64,000 nucleotides of DNA, taken from assembly GCA_934120715.1 (NCBI GenBank), contig CAKOUW010000005.1:32164-96163 (forward strand). The letters run 5' to 3'. Under the pieces are notes generated by a model that saw only the letters and a program-made list of their open reading frames with translations, searched no databases and was not told the origin of the DNA. A program made the translations under genes and the position numbers. Of this stretch, positions 1 through 8,918 are shown piece after piece (position 1 is the stretch's first letter; every line of letters begins with the position of its first letter). This stretch comes from an uncultured Bacilli bacterium. GTDB lineage: Bacteria; Bacillota_I; Bacilli_A; RF39; UBA660.

Positions 1-765
1 ATAATGATTATGTTATCAAATCATACACCATTCTCTGATACAGATAAATATGGTGAATTTGCTGTGGATATCAAAGAAACAGTAGTAAATGAAGATGGTG
101 TTGAGGAAGAAGTAACCTATCCATATATGGAAGGAACTAAATTGGGTAATTATTTTAAATCATTCCACTATGCTGATAAACAACTAGGCAGTTTCATTGA
201 ACAACTAGATGAAAATGGCTTATTAGATAATACTGTTTTAGTTATATATGGCGATCACGATGCTAGACTATCTAGAAATGATTACAATAGACTATATAAT
301 TACGATAAAGAAAATGATAGTACTTTAAATAAGGATGATCCAAACTATAAAGAGTATGATTCATATCAATATGAATTAGGTAGAAAAGTTCCATTTATTA
401 TTTGGACTAAAGATATGGCAGGTAGTAAGTATAATATGGAGATAACTAATGTTATGGGAATGTATGATGCTCTACCAACTCTAAGTAATATGTTTGGTGT
501 ACATAATAAATATCAATTAGGACATGATATCTTTAATATTAAAGAAAATAACATTGTATGCTTCCCTAATGGAAACTGGTTAACAAATAAAGTATATTAT
601 AATAGTCAAAAAATGGAATATTTGTCATTAACGGGAGAAGCTATAAGTGAAGAAGAAATAAAAAATAATACTGAGTATACCAACAAACTTTTAGATGTTT
701 CCAATGATATAATAGTATTTAATTTATTAGATGATAATAAAGAAGAAAATCTAAAAACAGAATAG
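1..765 (+). CDS. LTA synthase-like sulfatase-fold enzyme, C-terminal part
   Basis: This is the 3' end of a gene entering from the left edge; the frame is already open at base 1. The product matches the extracellular catalytic domain of lipoteichoic acid synthase-type enzymes (alkaline phosphatase/sulfatase fold), which transfer glycerol phosphate from phosphatidylglycerol to a growing polymer outside the membrane. Visible family signatures are SNHTPF near the start and YGDHD at about residues 80-84, where Asp and His would bind the catalytic metal. PFIIWTKD follows at about residue 130. The N-terminal membrane helices lie outside the window. The final residues are acidic and lysine rich. The next gene starts 11 bases downstream, so the two are probably co-transcribed. 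The family is clear; the exact polymer made is not. Confidence 0.85.
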   Translation: MMIMLSNHTPFSDTDKYGEFAVDIKETVVNEDGVEEEVTYPYMEGTKLGNYFKSFHYADKQLGSFIEQLDENGLLDNTVLVIYGDHDARLSRNDYNRLYNYDKENDSTLNKDDPNYKEYDSYQYELGRKVPFIIWTKDMAGSKYNMEITNVMGMYDALPTLSNMFGVHNKYQLGHDIFNIKENNIVCFPNGNWLTNKVYYNSQKMEYLSLTGEAISEEEIKNNTEYTNKLLDVSNDIIVFNLLDDNKEENLKTE

Positions 766-776
766 AGAGGGATATT

Positions 777-1403
777 ATGAAATTAAAGAAAAAAGTAAGA
801 AAGATTCTAATCATTATAGTAGTTGTACTGTTATTAGCTGTTTTAGCCTTTTTAATAGTAAGAAAAGTAGTATCTAAAAAACCAGTAAAAGAAGCCCAGG
901 TACTAAATAAAATAGAGGCTTATGATTATGTACTAAAAGATAATAAAAGCAAGAAGTATCAAAAAGAATTTTCAGAGCTAGTAAAAATATTAAAAAAAGA
1001 TCCAGTAAATGAAGAGGAATATGCTTCAAAGATAGCCGAGATGTTTATTACCGATTTTTATTCATTAAGCGATAAAAGTGCTAAAACAGATGTTGGAGGA
1101 GTAGATTTTGTCTATCCAGATAACTTAGCTAACTTCTTAGAAAATGCTGAAGATACCATTTATAAACACGTAGAAAGTAATATCTATGGTAACAGAAATC
1201 AAAGCCTTCCAACTATAGATACCGTGAGTATCGAAAGTGTTGAAAAAACAACCTTTACACATGGTGAAGAAACTGATGAAAATGCATACTTAGTAAAAGC
1301 AACATGGACATATAAAGAAGAAGCATTTTCAGATTATCAATCCAAAGCTAGTATGATATTCATTCATAAAGATAAAAAATTATATTTAGCTGAATTAGCT
1401 TAA
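777..1403 (+). CDS. Membrane-anchored extracellular protein of unknown function
   Basis: A 208-residue protein with a Lys/Arg-rich start and one hydrophobic segment at about residues 9-29, followed by a lysine-rich stop-transfer stretch. This predicts an N-terminal anchor with the remaining ~175 residues outside the cell. I do not recognise the domain. It ends in a beta-strand-like region resembling small solute-binding or NTF2-like lipoprotein modules, which is only an impression. The ATG follows a GAGAGGG ribosome binding site, and the gene sits 11 bases after the LTA-synthase-like gene. A strong terminator directly follows the stop, so it is the last gene of that operon. It may assist the LTA-type enzyme, but this is inferred from position only. 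Confidence 0.75.
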   Translation: MKLKKKVRKILIIIVVVLLLAVLAFLIVRKVVSKKPVKEAQVLNKIEAYDYVLKDNKSKKYQKEFSELVKILKKDPVNEEEYASKIAEMFITDFYSLSDKSAKTDVGGVDFVYPDNLANFLENAEDTIYKHVESNIYGNRNQSLPTIDTVSIESVEKTTFTHGEETDENAYLVKATWTYKEEAFSDYQSKASMIFIHKDKKLYLAELA

Positions 1404-1426
1404 AAGCATCTTCCTAGATGCTTTTT
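1402..1426 (+). terminator. Rho-independent terminator of the LTA-synthase operon
   Basis: AGCATCT, a TCCT loop and AGATGCT form a perfect 7-bp stem (10 bp with flanking A/T pairs) followed by a U-tract. It starts at the stop codon of the preceding gene. Confidence 0.9.
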
Positions 1427-1653
1427 AATTTATAATAATTTTCTCCTACAAAGACTAATAATATAAATTTTAAAAAGCTTATAAGCCTAGATTGTATTTC
1501 ATATCAGTAAATAGTATTTGAAGTAAAAAAATAAAAATAAAACATTTGAATTGTATATAAGCAAATAATTATCTATAAATACAAGTATAAATATATACTT
1601 AAATGACAATTATTATTAAAAAGAATCCAAACAGGGTAGTAATATTAGAGCAC

Positions 1654-1690
1654 AAAAAAGAGGGTAACCATTATTGATTAGCCTCTTTTA
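1654..1690 (-). terminator. Terminator downstream of the LCP gene
   Basis: On the minus strand AAAAGAGG...CCTCTTTTTT forms an A/T-extended stem just after the LCP stop codon, ending in a run of T. The A-run on the other side makes it potentially bidirectional. Bases 1427-1653 between the two terminators show nothing recognisable. Confidence 0.7.
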
Positions 1691-1701
1691 TTATAAAGTA
1701 A

Positions 1702-3774
1702 TTATTCATTTCCAGATGTATCAGTATTCTTATCATCTTTTTTATCGGTATTTGTATCTTTATCATTATCCTTGTTATTATCTTTACTAGTATCAGTATC
1801 TTTATCTTTATCAGTATTCTTATCAGTGTCCTTGTCCTTGTCAGTATTCTTATCAGAATCCTTATCCTTATCCTTATCTTTATCCTTGTCTTTATCTTTG
1901 TTCTTATCCTTGTCTTTATCTTTATCAGTATTCTTATCAGTTGTATTATTCTTGCTATCATCAGCTAAAGTAAGAACAAGACCATCTTTAATCATATCAA
2001 TTCTTTTATTTGCTGGATAGTTTTGAGAAACAACTGGACCATTACCACCAACAAATGTCACGCTTATACCATATCTACTAGCCTTAGCTCTAGCAGTTGC
2101 CTCACTGTCACCAATAAAACTAGGTAGAAGACTATATGCGTTTGAAGTCTTATAAGGACCCTTACCAATAATTTCTTTTTCATATGGTTGATTAATAGAA
2201 AAGCTAAATTCTTTAATAATTTCACTTTCCTCTAAACCAAGATTTTCTTTCATAGCTTTTACAATATCGTCTCTACTTTGTTTATTAGGAACATAATTAT
2301 ATAAAACCATTCTCATACGTTCATCATAAATCATTTGACTTGTACCAGATAAATAAAGCTGTTGAATATTAACTATATTAGCTTCATCCGAAGATAAACT
2401 TTTTTTCATAATATCCTTACCAATATTATAGAAAGAAAGCATTTGTTTTGGAGTTAGATTAGTATCAAGACTATTTGAAACAGTATTAAGTATGTCATTA
2501 AACTTACCAACACTATTAATTGTTTTAACTTTATTAGCCAAAGCCATAATAATTTCTTGTTGATGTTGATTTCTTCCAAAATCACCATTAACTAAAGCTT
2601 TTCTATTTCTAGCATAAACCAAAGCTTGTTCACCATTTAAAGTCTGATATCCAGGATTTATACATATCTCAGCTTCACGAGATGAATCATCAGTACATAA
2701 TTGTTGTTCAACGTTAATATCAACACCACCAACAGCATCAACTAATTTAACTAATCCTTTAAAGTTTATCTTTGCATAATAATCAATATTAATACCAAGA
2801 TAATTCTCGATAGTATTCATCATACAATCATTACCATAACCAGCAGCATGAGTAATTTTATTTTCTGCCTTACTAGGCCAACATGCTATTGGAACATAAC
2901 TATCTCTAGGGATAGAAAGCATTGTAGCATTTAATGTTTTTGGATTAAATGTAATAAGAATAAGAGTATCGCCATTAGCAACTGCATTCTTTTCTAAAAC
3001 TTCATCAGTAGAATCAATTCCCATTAACAACATCGTAAATGGTTGTGTAATATCTTTACCACTAGACTCAGTCTCTACCTTAGAAGTGGCAGCTTTCTTC
3101 ATTTTCTTTTCTTTTGAAACAACAATTTTAGTATCATCAGCAATATTTTCATACCCACTTAAATTAGAAAACATCGAAACATAATTAGTAGGTAAGAATA
3201 CAGCATCTATCTCAGAAAGATATAAATCAGTAATCATAGAAGAATAATCATCATAACTCTTAATTTCATTGTCATCATTTAAATTATTTTCTTTAATTAT
3301 CTCTTGTGGAATAATGTATCCATCAGGTGACTTTTTATCACTTAGTAATCCAATAGATAAGTCTTTAATATCAGAAGAACTATTAACTTCAGATTTATTA
3401 CTCATAACAATTAAACTAGAGGAGTAGGTAACAGTACCTTTATTCATATTAGAAAGCTTACCATATAGATAAAAAATAATTCCACCGATCCCTAAACAAA
3501 TAATAGAATAAATAATCATAAGAATAATAAATATGGAAAGTTTTTTTCTTTTTTTACGCTTCTTAAATAATCTTACGGTTTTAAATACCAAAAATATATC
3601 TATTAAAGCAAGTACTCCCATTACTATATATCTAATAGTATTTTCAATAGTACTCAAGATGTAAATTTCATATATTGAAAAAATACTACTAGCCAAAGCA
3701 ATAATCAATAATATTATTATAATTGCCTTCTTAACTTTACCAATTCCATTATTATTATCAATTTCTTTTGACAT
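1702..3774 (-). CDS. LCP (LytR-CpsA-Psr) family protein with extra domains
   Basis: LCP enzymes attach undecaprenyl-linked teichoic acids or capsules to peptidoglycan outside the membrane. This 690-residue protein has three membrane segments (about 16-36, 46-66 and 80-104). A substrate-binding-protein-like extracellular domain follows (about 115-225), then the LCP domain (about 245-420) with MGIDS, SIPRDS, YARNRK and GDFGRNQHQQ, the usual Asp/Arg phosphate-binding positions. A PASTA-like domain (about 548-604) starts at LPSFIGDS. The last ~78 residues are almost pure Asp/Lys/Thr/Asn repeats. Canonical LCP proteins are near 300-400 residues with one helix, so the extra helices, insert and tail are unusual. 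The start has a good AGGAGGT site and a promoter close upstream. Confidence 0.9.
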   Translation of the reverse strand: MSKEIDNNNGIGKVKKAIIIILLIIALASSIFSIYEIYILSTIENTIRYIVMGVLALIDIFLVFKTVRLFKKRKKRKKLSIFIILMIIYSIICLGIGGIIFYLYGKLSNMNKGTVTYSSSLIVMSNKSEVNSSSDIKDLSIGLLSDKKSPDGYIIPQEIIKENNLNDDNEIKSYDDYSSMITDLYLSEIDAVFLPTNYVSMFSNLSGYENIADDTKIVVSKEKKMKKAATSKVETESSGKDITQPFTMLLMGIDSTDEVLEKNAVANGDTLILITFNPKTLNATMLSIPRDSYVPIACWPSKAENKITHAAGYGNDCMMNTIENYLGINIDYYAKINFKGLVKLVDAVGGVDINVEQQLCTDDSSREAEICINPGYQTLNGEQALVYARNRKALVNGDFGRNQHQQEIIMALANKVKTINSVGKFNDILNTVSNSLDTNLTPKQMLSFYNIGKDIMKKSLSSDEANIVNIQQLYLSGTSQMIYDERMRMVLYNYVPNKQSRDDIVKAMKENLGLEESEIIKEFSFSINQPYEKEIIGKGPYKTSNAYSLLPSFIGDSEATARAKASRYGISVTFVGGNGPVVSQNYPANKRIDMIKDGLVLTLADDSKNNTTDKNTDKDKDKDKNKDKDKDKDKDKDKDSDKNTDKDKDTDKNTDKDKDTDTSKDNNKDNDKDTNTDKKDDKNTDTSGNE
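1705..1941 (-). repeat. In-frame low-complexity Asp-Lys/Asn-Thr repeat tail
   Basis: The 3' end of the LCP gene is made of short tandem units encoding DK, DKNT and DKDT. Units of 6 and 12 bases recur with single-base variation, so length variation by slippage or recombination is plausible. The frame stays open throughout. The tail is highly charged and probably extended, likely spanning or binding the cell wall. Confidence 0.85.
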
Positions 3775-3810
3775 ATAAAGACCTCCTATTTGTCAAACTA
3801 TACATACTAT

Positions 3811-3839
3811 ATTATAACCAAAATAGAAGCATTTATCAA
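3811..3839 (-). promoter_or_regulatory. Promoter of the LCP gene
   Basis: On the minus strand TTGATA, a 17-base spacer and TATAAT match the housekeeping sigma consensus, about 37 bases before the start codon. Confidence 0.75.
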
Positions 3840-3938
3840 TACCGAGTCTTCCTAAATTTATAATTAAGAAAATTGTCAAATTGTGTAAAATAAAGAACAA
3901 TTATATTTAAAAATATAAAATAGTAATAGAAAAAATTG

Positions 3939-3944
3939 TATAAT
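3939..3944 (+). promoter_or_regulatory. Likely -10 box for the glucosaminidase gene
   Basis: A perfect TATAAT lies 28 bases before the chosen GTG start. No clear -35 box is visible at 17 bases, so this is a moderate call. Confidence 0.45.
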
Positions 3945-3972
3945 ATAGTTGGATAATATCGGAGGTGGTAAA

Positions 3973-6900
3973 GTGAAAAAGAAATTATTATTTATTCTTT
4001 CTCTTTTTGTTTTATTAAATACCAAAGATGTTAATGCTTTTTCAGCAGACGATTACAGATACAAAGGCCTATGTGGAAATTATGAAGTAGCTGGATTTCA
4101 TGCTGATGGAGTAATAGATCCTGTTAGTTGTCATAATACATTTCAAGAAGCTAAAGATTTTATGGTTAATAATGGTGCCGATGATTTAGCTATAATGACT
4201 AAAGTAAATGGTGAAACAAAAATCTTAGATTGTAATGTAGGCCTTTTAGATATGAGTGTAAATCCAACGGCTATAACTAAGTTTTATCGTCAGAGCAATT
4301 TAAAAGCAGAATTGACATATATGGACACTGGTTCACTATATGGTGGTGTTGATGCCGCTTTGCTTGAAACTCAATATAATAGTGATAACGGTGTTTGGGT
4401 GGCCAAGGTAAGAATAGGAAATAGTACTTCATGGGTAAGACAAGAAGCATATGAAGTAGTACCAATAACTTGGATAAAATCTTTAAGTTCATATACTGTT
4501 ACATCAGATTATATAAAACACAATTATGTAAATAAAATACAAGAATACTATTCAGGTAGTAGGGGTAGTATCATAGGGCCAAAACCAGAAATGTTATCAG
4601 AAGGAACATATTATAGCTTTGATGGTCATTATTTTTATACTGACATAAAGACGTTAATAAAAGATTACAAAAATAATAACTATAATAATTCTATAAATAA
4701 AAATAATCCATACTATAATTACTATATGTATTTGTCTAATCATACCAAAACAGCATATTCTAGTCAAAATATAGATGAATATATTAGAAACAACTTAGGC
4801 ATTACTAAAGATGCTTATGGAAAATATGTAAAGGGTATAACTAATAAAGGTTCACGATTATATCAAACAGGTACATTTTTCTATTATGCCCAAGAAAAAT
4901 ATGGTGTAAACGCCCTTCTTTCATTGAGTCTAAGTAGAAATGAAACAGGTAATGGAAGAAGTAAAATAGCAATAGAAAGAAACAATGGATTTGGGCTTAA
5001 TGCTGTAGACAGCAATCCATATCAAGCTTCAAACTGGTATGCAAGCTTTAATTCAAGTATTTTAGGATACGCCTCAAAATGGGTTACATATGGTTATGCT
5101 GATCCAACTGATTGGCGCTATTTTGGTCCACAGTTTGGTGACAAAGGAACAGGTATGAATGTAAAATATGCCTCAGATACATATTGGAGTGAAAAAATGG
5201 CTGCTAACTATTATGACTTTGATAGGTCTAAAGGGTTGCAAGACTATAATTATTATCAATTGGGTGTAGTTACAGATTCAATTGCGGCATATTCAGATGC
5301 TAGCAGAAACTCTAAATATATTTATACTTATCCAGAGGCTGAAGATGCACTTGTCATAGTAGGAGAGAAAAAAGGCGAATCAGTTAATGGAAATGCAACA
5401 TGGTATAAAGTTATGAGTGATTTTAATCTTGATTCAAATTTTAATATCATTTCATCTGGAAACTATAATTGGTATAGCTATGTATATGTACCAGCAGCCT
5501 ACGTAAAAAAAATTAACCAAGGTAAAAATGGCTACATAGCACCAACAGAAATAACGGAATATGTTGATAGTAAATATACTTATGACTTGTATGATGCTAA
5601 CAATACATTATCACCTAAAGTAGCAATAAGTACTAAAGATACAAGTTATTATTATGATCCATCCCTTCAAAATTCTAATAGTCAAACTCTTTTAAAAGGT
5701 AAATATCTTATGGTATATGCAGCAGCTTACAATTCTAATCAAAAAGTTATATCATATTTAGTATCGTCAGATTATTTCTATGATCAAAGAGAATGGGTAC
5801 CAGCAAACAGTATAGATTTTATAACTTGTGAATATGCCTATGTCACTATGTCAACAACAGGTAATTACTATACTTGGGTAAATTACGTACCAGAAGATAC
5901 ACTTGAGACAAAAATAAGTGGTCTTTACAATAATGCCTATGTACCAATTCTAGAGAAGAAGGAAGTATCAGGGCAATTATGGTATAAAGTACCAGTTAAT
6001 TTATCTTCAAATGATAATTCGTATGGTTGGACACTAGCAAAAACAGAAGATGCAACCTTTACTTTGTACACATATATTGTGGAAAATAAAGCCCCAGAAA
6101 TTAAAGCTGTGGATAAAACAATTATTCAAGGAACTAAGATTGATTTATTAAAGGATGTAAGTGCAACTGATCCAGAAGATGGCAAAATATCAGTAACTGT
6201 TAAGAGTTCTAATCTAGATATAGATAAAGTTGGAACATATCAAGTAACATACCAAGCAACAGATAGTCAAAATAAAAGTACTGAAAAAACAATAACCATA
6301 ACAGTTACAGAAAATAAGAAACCAGTTATAACAGCAAATGACAAAATAATCACTAAAGAATTCGATTTTGATCCTAAAAAAGACGTTAAAGCAACAGATG
6401 AAGAAGATGGCGAAATAGAAGTAAAAGTTATTGATAATAAAGTTAATAAAGATGAATTAGGAACATATCAAGTAACATATCAAGCAACAGATAGTTATAA
6501 TCAGACAGTAACAAAAACGATAAATGTTACAGTGGTTGCCAATCAATTACCTACAATAAACGCAATTGATAAAACTATCTATTTAAATGAAGAATATGAT
6601 GAGCTAGATGGTATCAAAGCAATAGATCCAGAAGATGGTGATATAACAAATAAATTAAAAGTAATAGAAACAACTGTTGATACAACAAAAGTTGGAGAAT
6701 ATAAAGTTGTTTATGAAGTAATAGATAACTATGGTGATAAAGTAACAAAAGAAATAAAGATAACAGTAGTAGAAAAGAAATTAGTTGAGACAACAGGAAG
6801 TTTTTACTTTGACTATTTAAAGGAAGTAAATAAAAAACTACAACTAAGAGGTTATTTAACACTAAATGGTATTGATAATACTCTAAATGAAAATATTAAT

Positions 6901-7710
6901 TATAAGATTTTATTTGTAGATGAAGAGGGAAAGACATTTGAACAAAAAGCGACAAGAATAAAAGACTTAACTGGTATCACAAGACCAATTTTCTCACCTG
7001 ATGGATACAAATATACCCATTCGTGGTTCTATATTGATATAGATTTAGATTCACTTCCAAGAGCAAATTATACTATGTACGTTATAGCTGAATCTGATAA
7101 AACTTATAGTAAAGCTCTAGTAACTAATAAACTATATAAAACAGAAATCACTGGTTATAAAACATCACAAACAACAGTAGCTATAAAAAATAACTATGGA
7201 AATAAGACATCAGCAGTAACAATATATATAAGAGATGAATTTCCTAAGAAAAATGTTGGAAGTTATTATAATCAATTTGACACTTGGAGAACATTAGAAT
7301 TTACTAATAATAAACTACATATAAAAGGTGCTTCATATTCATATGGTATGGATCTATCAACAATCGCTAAGGTAGAAAGACAAATAATATTTGAAAATAA
7401 GTCAACCTTAAAAACATATTCATATAACTTAAGTAGTATAACAAATGGTCTATATAAAGTAGTATTACCAGAATCAGACAATCTAGATAAAACAAGAGCT
7501 TGGTATGACGCTAATATAGATATAAGTAAATTAGAAAAAGGAACATACTCAATCTTTATAACAACAACATCTAATAAAACAGATGTATCAGAATTAACTG
7601 ATAATTTAAGAAGAGATTTAAGTACTAAAAAGGCAGTAATTAATGACAAAAATTATCAATTAAAACTAGATACAAAAAATGGTAATATAATTGAATTAGC
7701 TGTTAGTTAA
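3973..7710 (+). CDS. Large secreted glucosaminidase with SH3-like and Ig-like repeats
   Basis: I place the start at GTG 3973, 4 bases after GGAGGTGG, which gives a clean signal peptide (KKKLLFILSLFVLLN...NAF). The product is ~1245 residues. Residues ~292-432 resemble the N-acetylglucosaminidase (PF01832-type) fold, with SRNETGNGRS carrying the probable catalytic Glu; such enzymes cut peptidoglycan glycan strands. SH3-like modules follow (~426-700). Then come three Ig-like DUF5011-type repeats (~700-934), each with a variant of DPEDG and a GTYQVTYQATD-like end. The last ~300 residues are two copies of a beta-rich unit I do not recognise. No LPXTG anchor is visible at the C terminus. It is flanked by its own promoter and terminator. 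The role is probably cell separation or wall remodelling. Confidence 0.8.
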   Translation: MKKKLLFILSLFVLLNTKDVNAFSADDYRYKGLCGNYEVAGFHADGVIDPVSCHNTFQEAKDFMVNNGADDLAIMTKVNGETKILDCNVGLLDMSVNPTAITKFYRQSNLKAELTYMDTGSLYGGVDAALLETQYNSDNGVWVAKVRIGNSTSWVRQEAYEVVPITWIKSLSSYTVTSDYIKHNYVNKIQEYYSGSRGSIIGPKPEMLSEGTYYSFDGHYFYTDIKTLIKDYKNNNYNNSINKNNPYYNYYMYLSNHTKTAYSSQNIDEYIRNNLGITKDAYGKYVKGITNKGSRLYQTGTFFYYAQEKYGVNALLSLSLSRNETGNGRSKIAIERNNGFGLNAVDSNPYQASNWYASFNSSILGYASKWVTYGYADPTDWRYFGPQFGDKGTGMNVKYASDTYWSEKMAANYYDFDRSKGLQDYNYYQLGVVTDSIAAYSDASRNSKYIYTYPEAEDALVIVGEKKGESVNGNATWYKVMSDFNLDSNFNIISSGNYNWYSYVYVPAAYVKKINQGKNGYIAPTEITEYVDSKYTYDLYDANNTLSPKVAISTKDTSYYYDPSLQNSNSQTLLKGKYLMVYAAAYNSNQKVISYLVSSDYFYDQREWVPANSIDFITCEYAYVTMSTTGNYYTWVNYVPEDTLETKISGLYNNAYVPILEKKEVSGQLWYKVPVNLSSNDNSYGWTLAKTEDATFTLYTYIVENKAPEIKAVDKTIIQGTKIDLLKDVSATDPEDGKISVTVKSSNLDIDKVGTYQVTYQATDSQNKSTEKTITITVTENKKPVITANDKIITKEFDFDPKKDVKATDEEDGEIEVKVIDNKVNKDELGTYQVTYQATDSYNQTVTKTINVTVVANQLPTINAIDKTIYLNEEYDELDGIKAIDPEDGDITNKLKVIETTVDTTKVGEYKVVYEVIDNYGDKVTKEIKITVVEKKLVETTGSFYFDYLKEVNKKLQLRGYLTLNGIDNTLNENINYKILFVDEEGKTFEQKATRIKDLTGITRPIFSPDGYKYTHSWFYIDIDLDSLPRANYTMYVIAESDKTYSKALVTNKLYKTEITGYKTSQTTVAIKNNYGNKTSAVTIYIRDEFPKKNVGSYYNQFDTWRTLEFTNNKLHIKGASYSYGMDLSTIAKVERQIIFENKSTLKTYSYNLSSITNGLYKVVLPESDNLDKTRAWYDANIDISKLEKGTYSIFITTTSNKTDVSELTDNLRRDLSTKKAVINDKNYQLKLDTKNGNIIELAVS

Positions 7711-7715
7711 AATAA

Positions 7716-7747
7716 GAATCTCATTTTAAAATGAATGAGATTTTTAT
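7716..7747 (+). terminator. Terminator of the glucosaminidase gene
   Basis: AATCTCATT and AATGAGATT form a 9-bp stem followed by TTTTTATT, starting six bases after the stop. Confidence 0.9.
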
Positions 7748-7777
7748 TAATTATAGTATATTAGAAGAGGTGATTTA

Positions 7778-8683
7778 ATGAAACTAGACCAGCTAAAATG
7801 TATAAATGAAGATATAAAAATTGATGAATATATTAAATATATAAATTCAGTTAAAGAGAGTATGAAATATCCAGAATGGTTAGGTGACTTTTCCAAAGAG
7901 GACTTAATATTTTTATTAAATAACAACTCTAAAATATGGATGTATTATCTAAATAATGAATTTGTATGTTCTATGATGTTAATTCCAGCTAATAAAAAAT
8001 CTCTAACAAGTTTTGGAATTGATTTAAATCCAAAAGAAGTTATTGACTATGGACACATTTTTATAAATCATAAATATATTGGCAATGGACTACAATATCA
8101 AATGCTACAAAAACTCGATGAATACTGCATAAAAAGCGGATACAAGTATGCAATATCTACAGTTCATCCAGACAATATTTATTCAATTAATAATTTAGTA
8201 AAAGATAAATTTATAAATATAGATAGTATTAATTTAAAAAGAGGTAAAAGAAATATATATTTAAAATGCCTAGAAAAAAATTCCATTCAAAAAATATTAA
8301 CAATAGTAAAAAAAGAAAATAAGTTTTTATTATTAAAAGGTTCAGATAATGATCCACAGTTCCATAAATCATTTTGGTATGTAGTAACGGGCTCAACGGA
8401 AGACTGTGATAATACACTAGTTGATACAGTTAAACGTGAAATAAAAGAGGAAACTAATCTAGAATTAAAGGATACTTATAGACTACCATATATCTTAAAG
8501 TATGAATCATTAGGGAAAATGTGTATTGAATATATGTTTATATCGCACGTGTATAATGGCAGTGTAAAACTAAATGAAGAAAGTACTGAATATAAATGGT
8601 GTGATATAAATGAATTTATTGATTTAATCAAATGGTATGGTGATAAGAAAGTATTAAGAGAAATTTTAGAAAATATAAAATAA
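7778..8683 (+). CDS. GNAT acetyltransferase-like / Nudix hydrolase fusion
   Basis: A 301-residue cytoplasmic protein. Residues ~1-165 look like a GNAT N-acetyltransferase: HIFINHKYIGNGLQYQML resembles the acetyl-CoA-binding V-x-x-x-x-R/Q-G-x-G/A motif, followed by AISTVHPDN and YSINNL. Residues ~170-301 are a Nudix domain with a somewhat degenerate box, VTGST...VKREIKEETNLEL: the REx2EE core is intact, the usual upstream Glu is Asp and there is one extra residue. Nudix enzymes hydrolyse nucleoside diphosphates linked to other groups. The start follows an AGAAGAGGTG site. The substrate is unknown. The gene stands alone between a terminator and the small RNA locus. Confidence 0.8.
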   Translation: MKLDQLKCINEDIKIDEYIKYINSVKESMKYPEWLGDFSKEDLIFLLNNNSKIWMYYLNNEFVCSMMLIPANKKSLTSFGIDLNPKEVIDYGHIFINHKYIGNGLQYQMLQKLDEYCIKSGYKYAISTVHPDNIYSINNLVKDKFINIDSINLKRGKRNIYLKCLEKNSIQKILTIVKKENKFLLLKGSDNDPQFHKSFWYVVTGSTEDCDNTLVDTVKREIKEETNLELKDTYRLPYILKYESLGKMCIEYMFISHVYNGSVKLNEESTEYKWCDINEFIDLIKWYGDKKVLREILENIK

Positions 8684-8694
8684 AAGTAAAGTTA

Positions 8695-8723
8695 TTGTAA
8701 AAAATATCAGTATATGATAATAT
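8695..8723 (+). promoter_or_regulatory. Putative promoter of the antisense RNA
   Basis: TTGTAA, a 17-base spacer and TAATAT with an upstream TG (extended -10). It would start a plus-strand RNA at about 8730 that runs to the terminator at 8806-8835. Confidence 0.5.
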
Positions 8724-8751
8724 AAATATGTCAAGGAAACTTGTACAAAAT

Positions 8752-8790
8752 AAAAAAGAGGAACATTTATTTGCACATGAATGTCACCTC
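8752..8790 (-). terminator. Terminator of the toxin mRNA, overlapping a repeat
   Basis: Read on the minus strand, GAGG, ACATT and AT pair with AT, AATGT and CCTC to make an interrupted hairpin. A TTTTTTATTTT tract follows. The hairpin is built from the left copy of the locus repeat, so the toxin mRNA 3' end carries the complement of its own 5' end. Confidence 0.6.
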
Positions 8791-8805
8791 GTGTTTAACA
8801 AGGAT

Positions 8806-8835
8806 GATACTCTAGCTTAGAGTGTCTATTTTTTT
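8806..8835 (+). terminator. Terminator of the antisense RNA
   Basis: GATACTCTA, a GCT loop and TAGAGTGTC give a 9-bp stem (one G-U pair) followed by TATTTTTTTATT. The stop codon of the minus-strand toxin frame overlaps the T-tract. Confidence 0.85.
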
Positions 8836-8918
8836 ATTACAAGCATTAAAAGTATAATTAGTAATAAAATGAAAGAAAGAGAGTGCAAGACCTTTATGAC
8901 AAAGGTTTTTGTTTTCAT
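8826..8918 (-). CDS. Small hydrophobic peptide, candidate type I toxin
   Basis: A 30-residue frame starting MKTKTFVIKV and ending LMLVIKK: a basic N terminus, a ~17-residue hydrophobic helix (SLSFILLLIILLMLVI) and a terminal KK. This is the usual build of membrane-acting type I toxins. The ATG at 8918 follows a near-perfect AAAGGAGGT site with 9-base spacing, stronger than most sites in the window. A longer frame to 9008 exists, but its extra N terminus would read through the promoter and ribosome site, so I reject it. A consensus promoter (8980-9008), a terminator and an overlapping antisense RNA complete the unit. I do not recognise the peptide as a named family. Function is inferred from architecture. 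Confidence 0.65.
   Translation of the reverse strand: MKTKTFVIKVLHSLSFILLLIILLMLVIKK

Larger units (their letters stand above)
8730..8835 (+). ncRNA. Putative antisense RNA antitoxin
   Basis: A predicted ~105-nt plus-strand transcript. It starts with a small hairpin, CAAG-GAAA-CTTG (8732-8743), includes the repeat at 8758-8790 and ends at the strong terminator 8806-8835. It is fully complementary to the 3' end of the toxin mRNA, including the toxin stop codon, so it would base-pair with it as in type I toxin-antitoxin systems. No ribosome binding site plus open frame is evident inside. The ends are predictions from promoter and terminator patterns only. Confidence 0.55.

Noticed and set aside
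1705..1941. CRISPR-like regular repeats
   Set aside because: Units are 6-12 bases, in frame, with no unique spacers. It is a coding low-complexity repeat.
1671..2020. Opposite- and shifted-frame ORFs over the LCP repeat tail
   Set aside because: They are shadows of the simple repeat (Ile/Arg/Lys- or Leu/Ser-rich strings) without ribosome sites.
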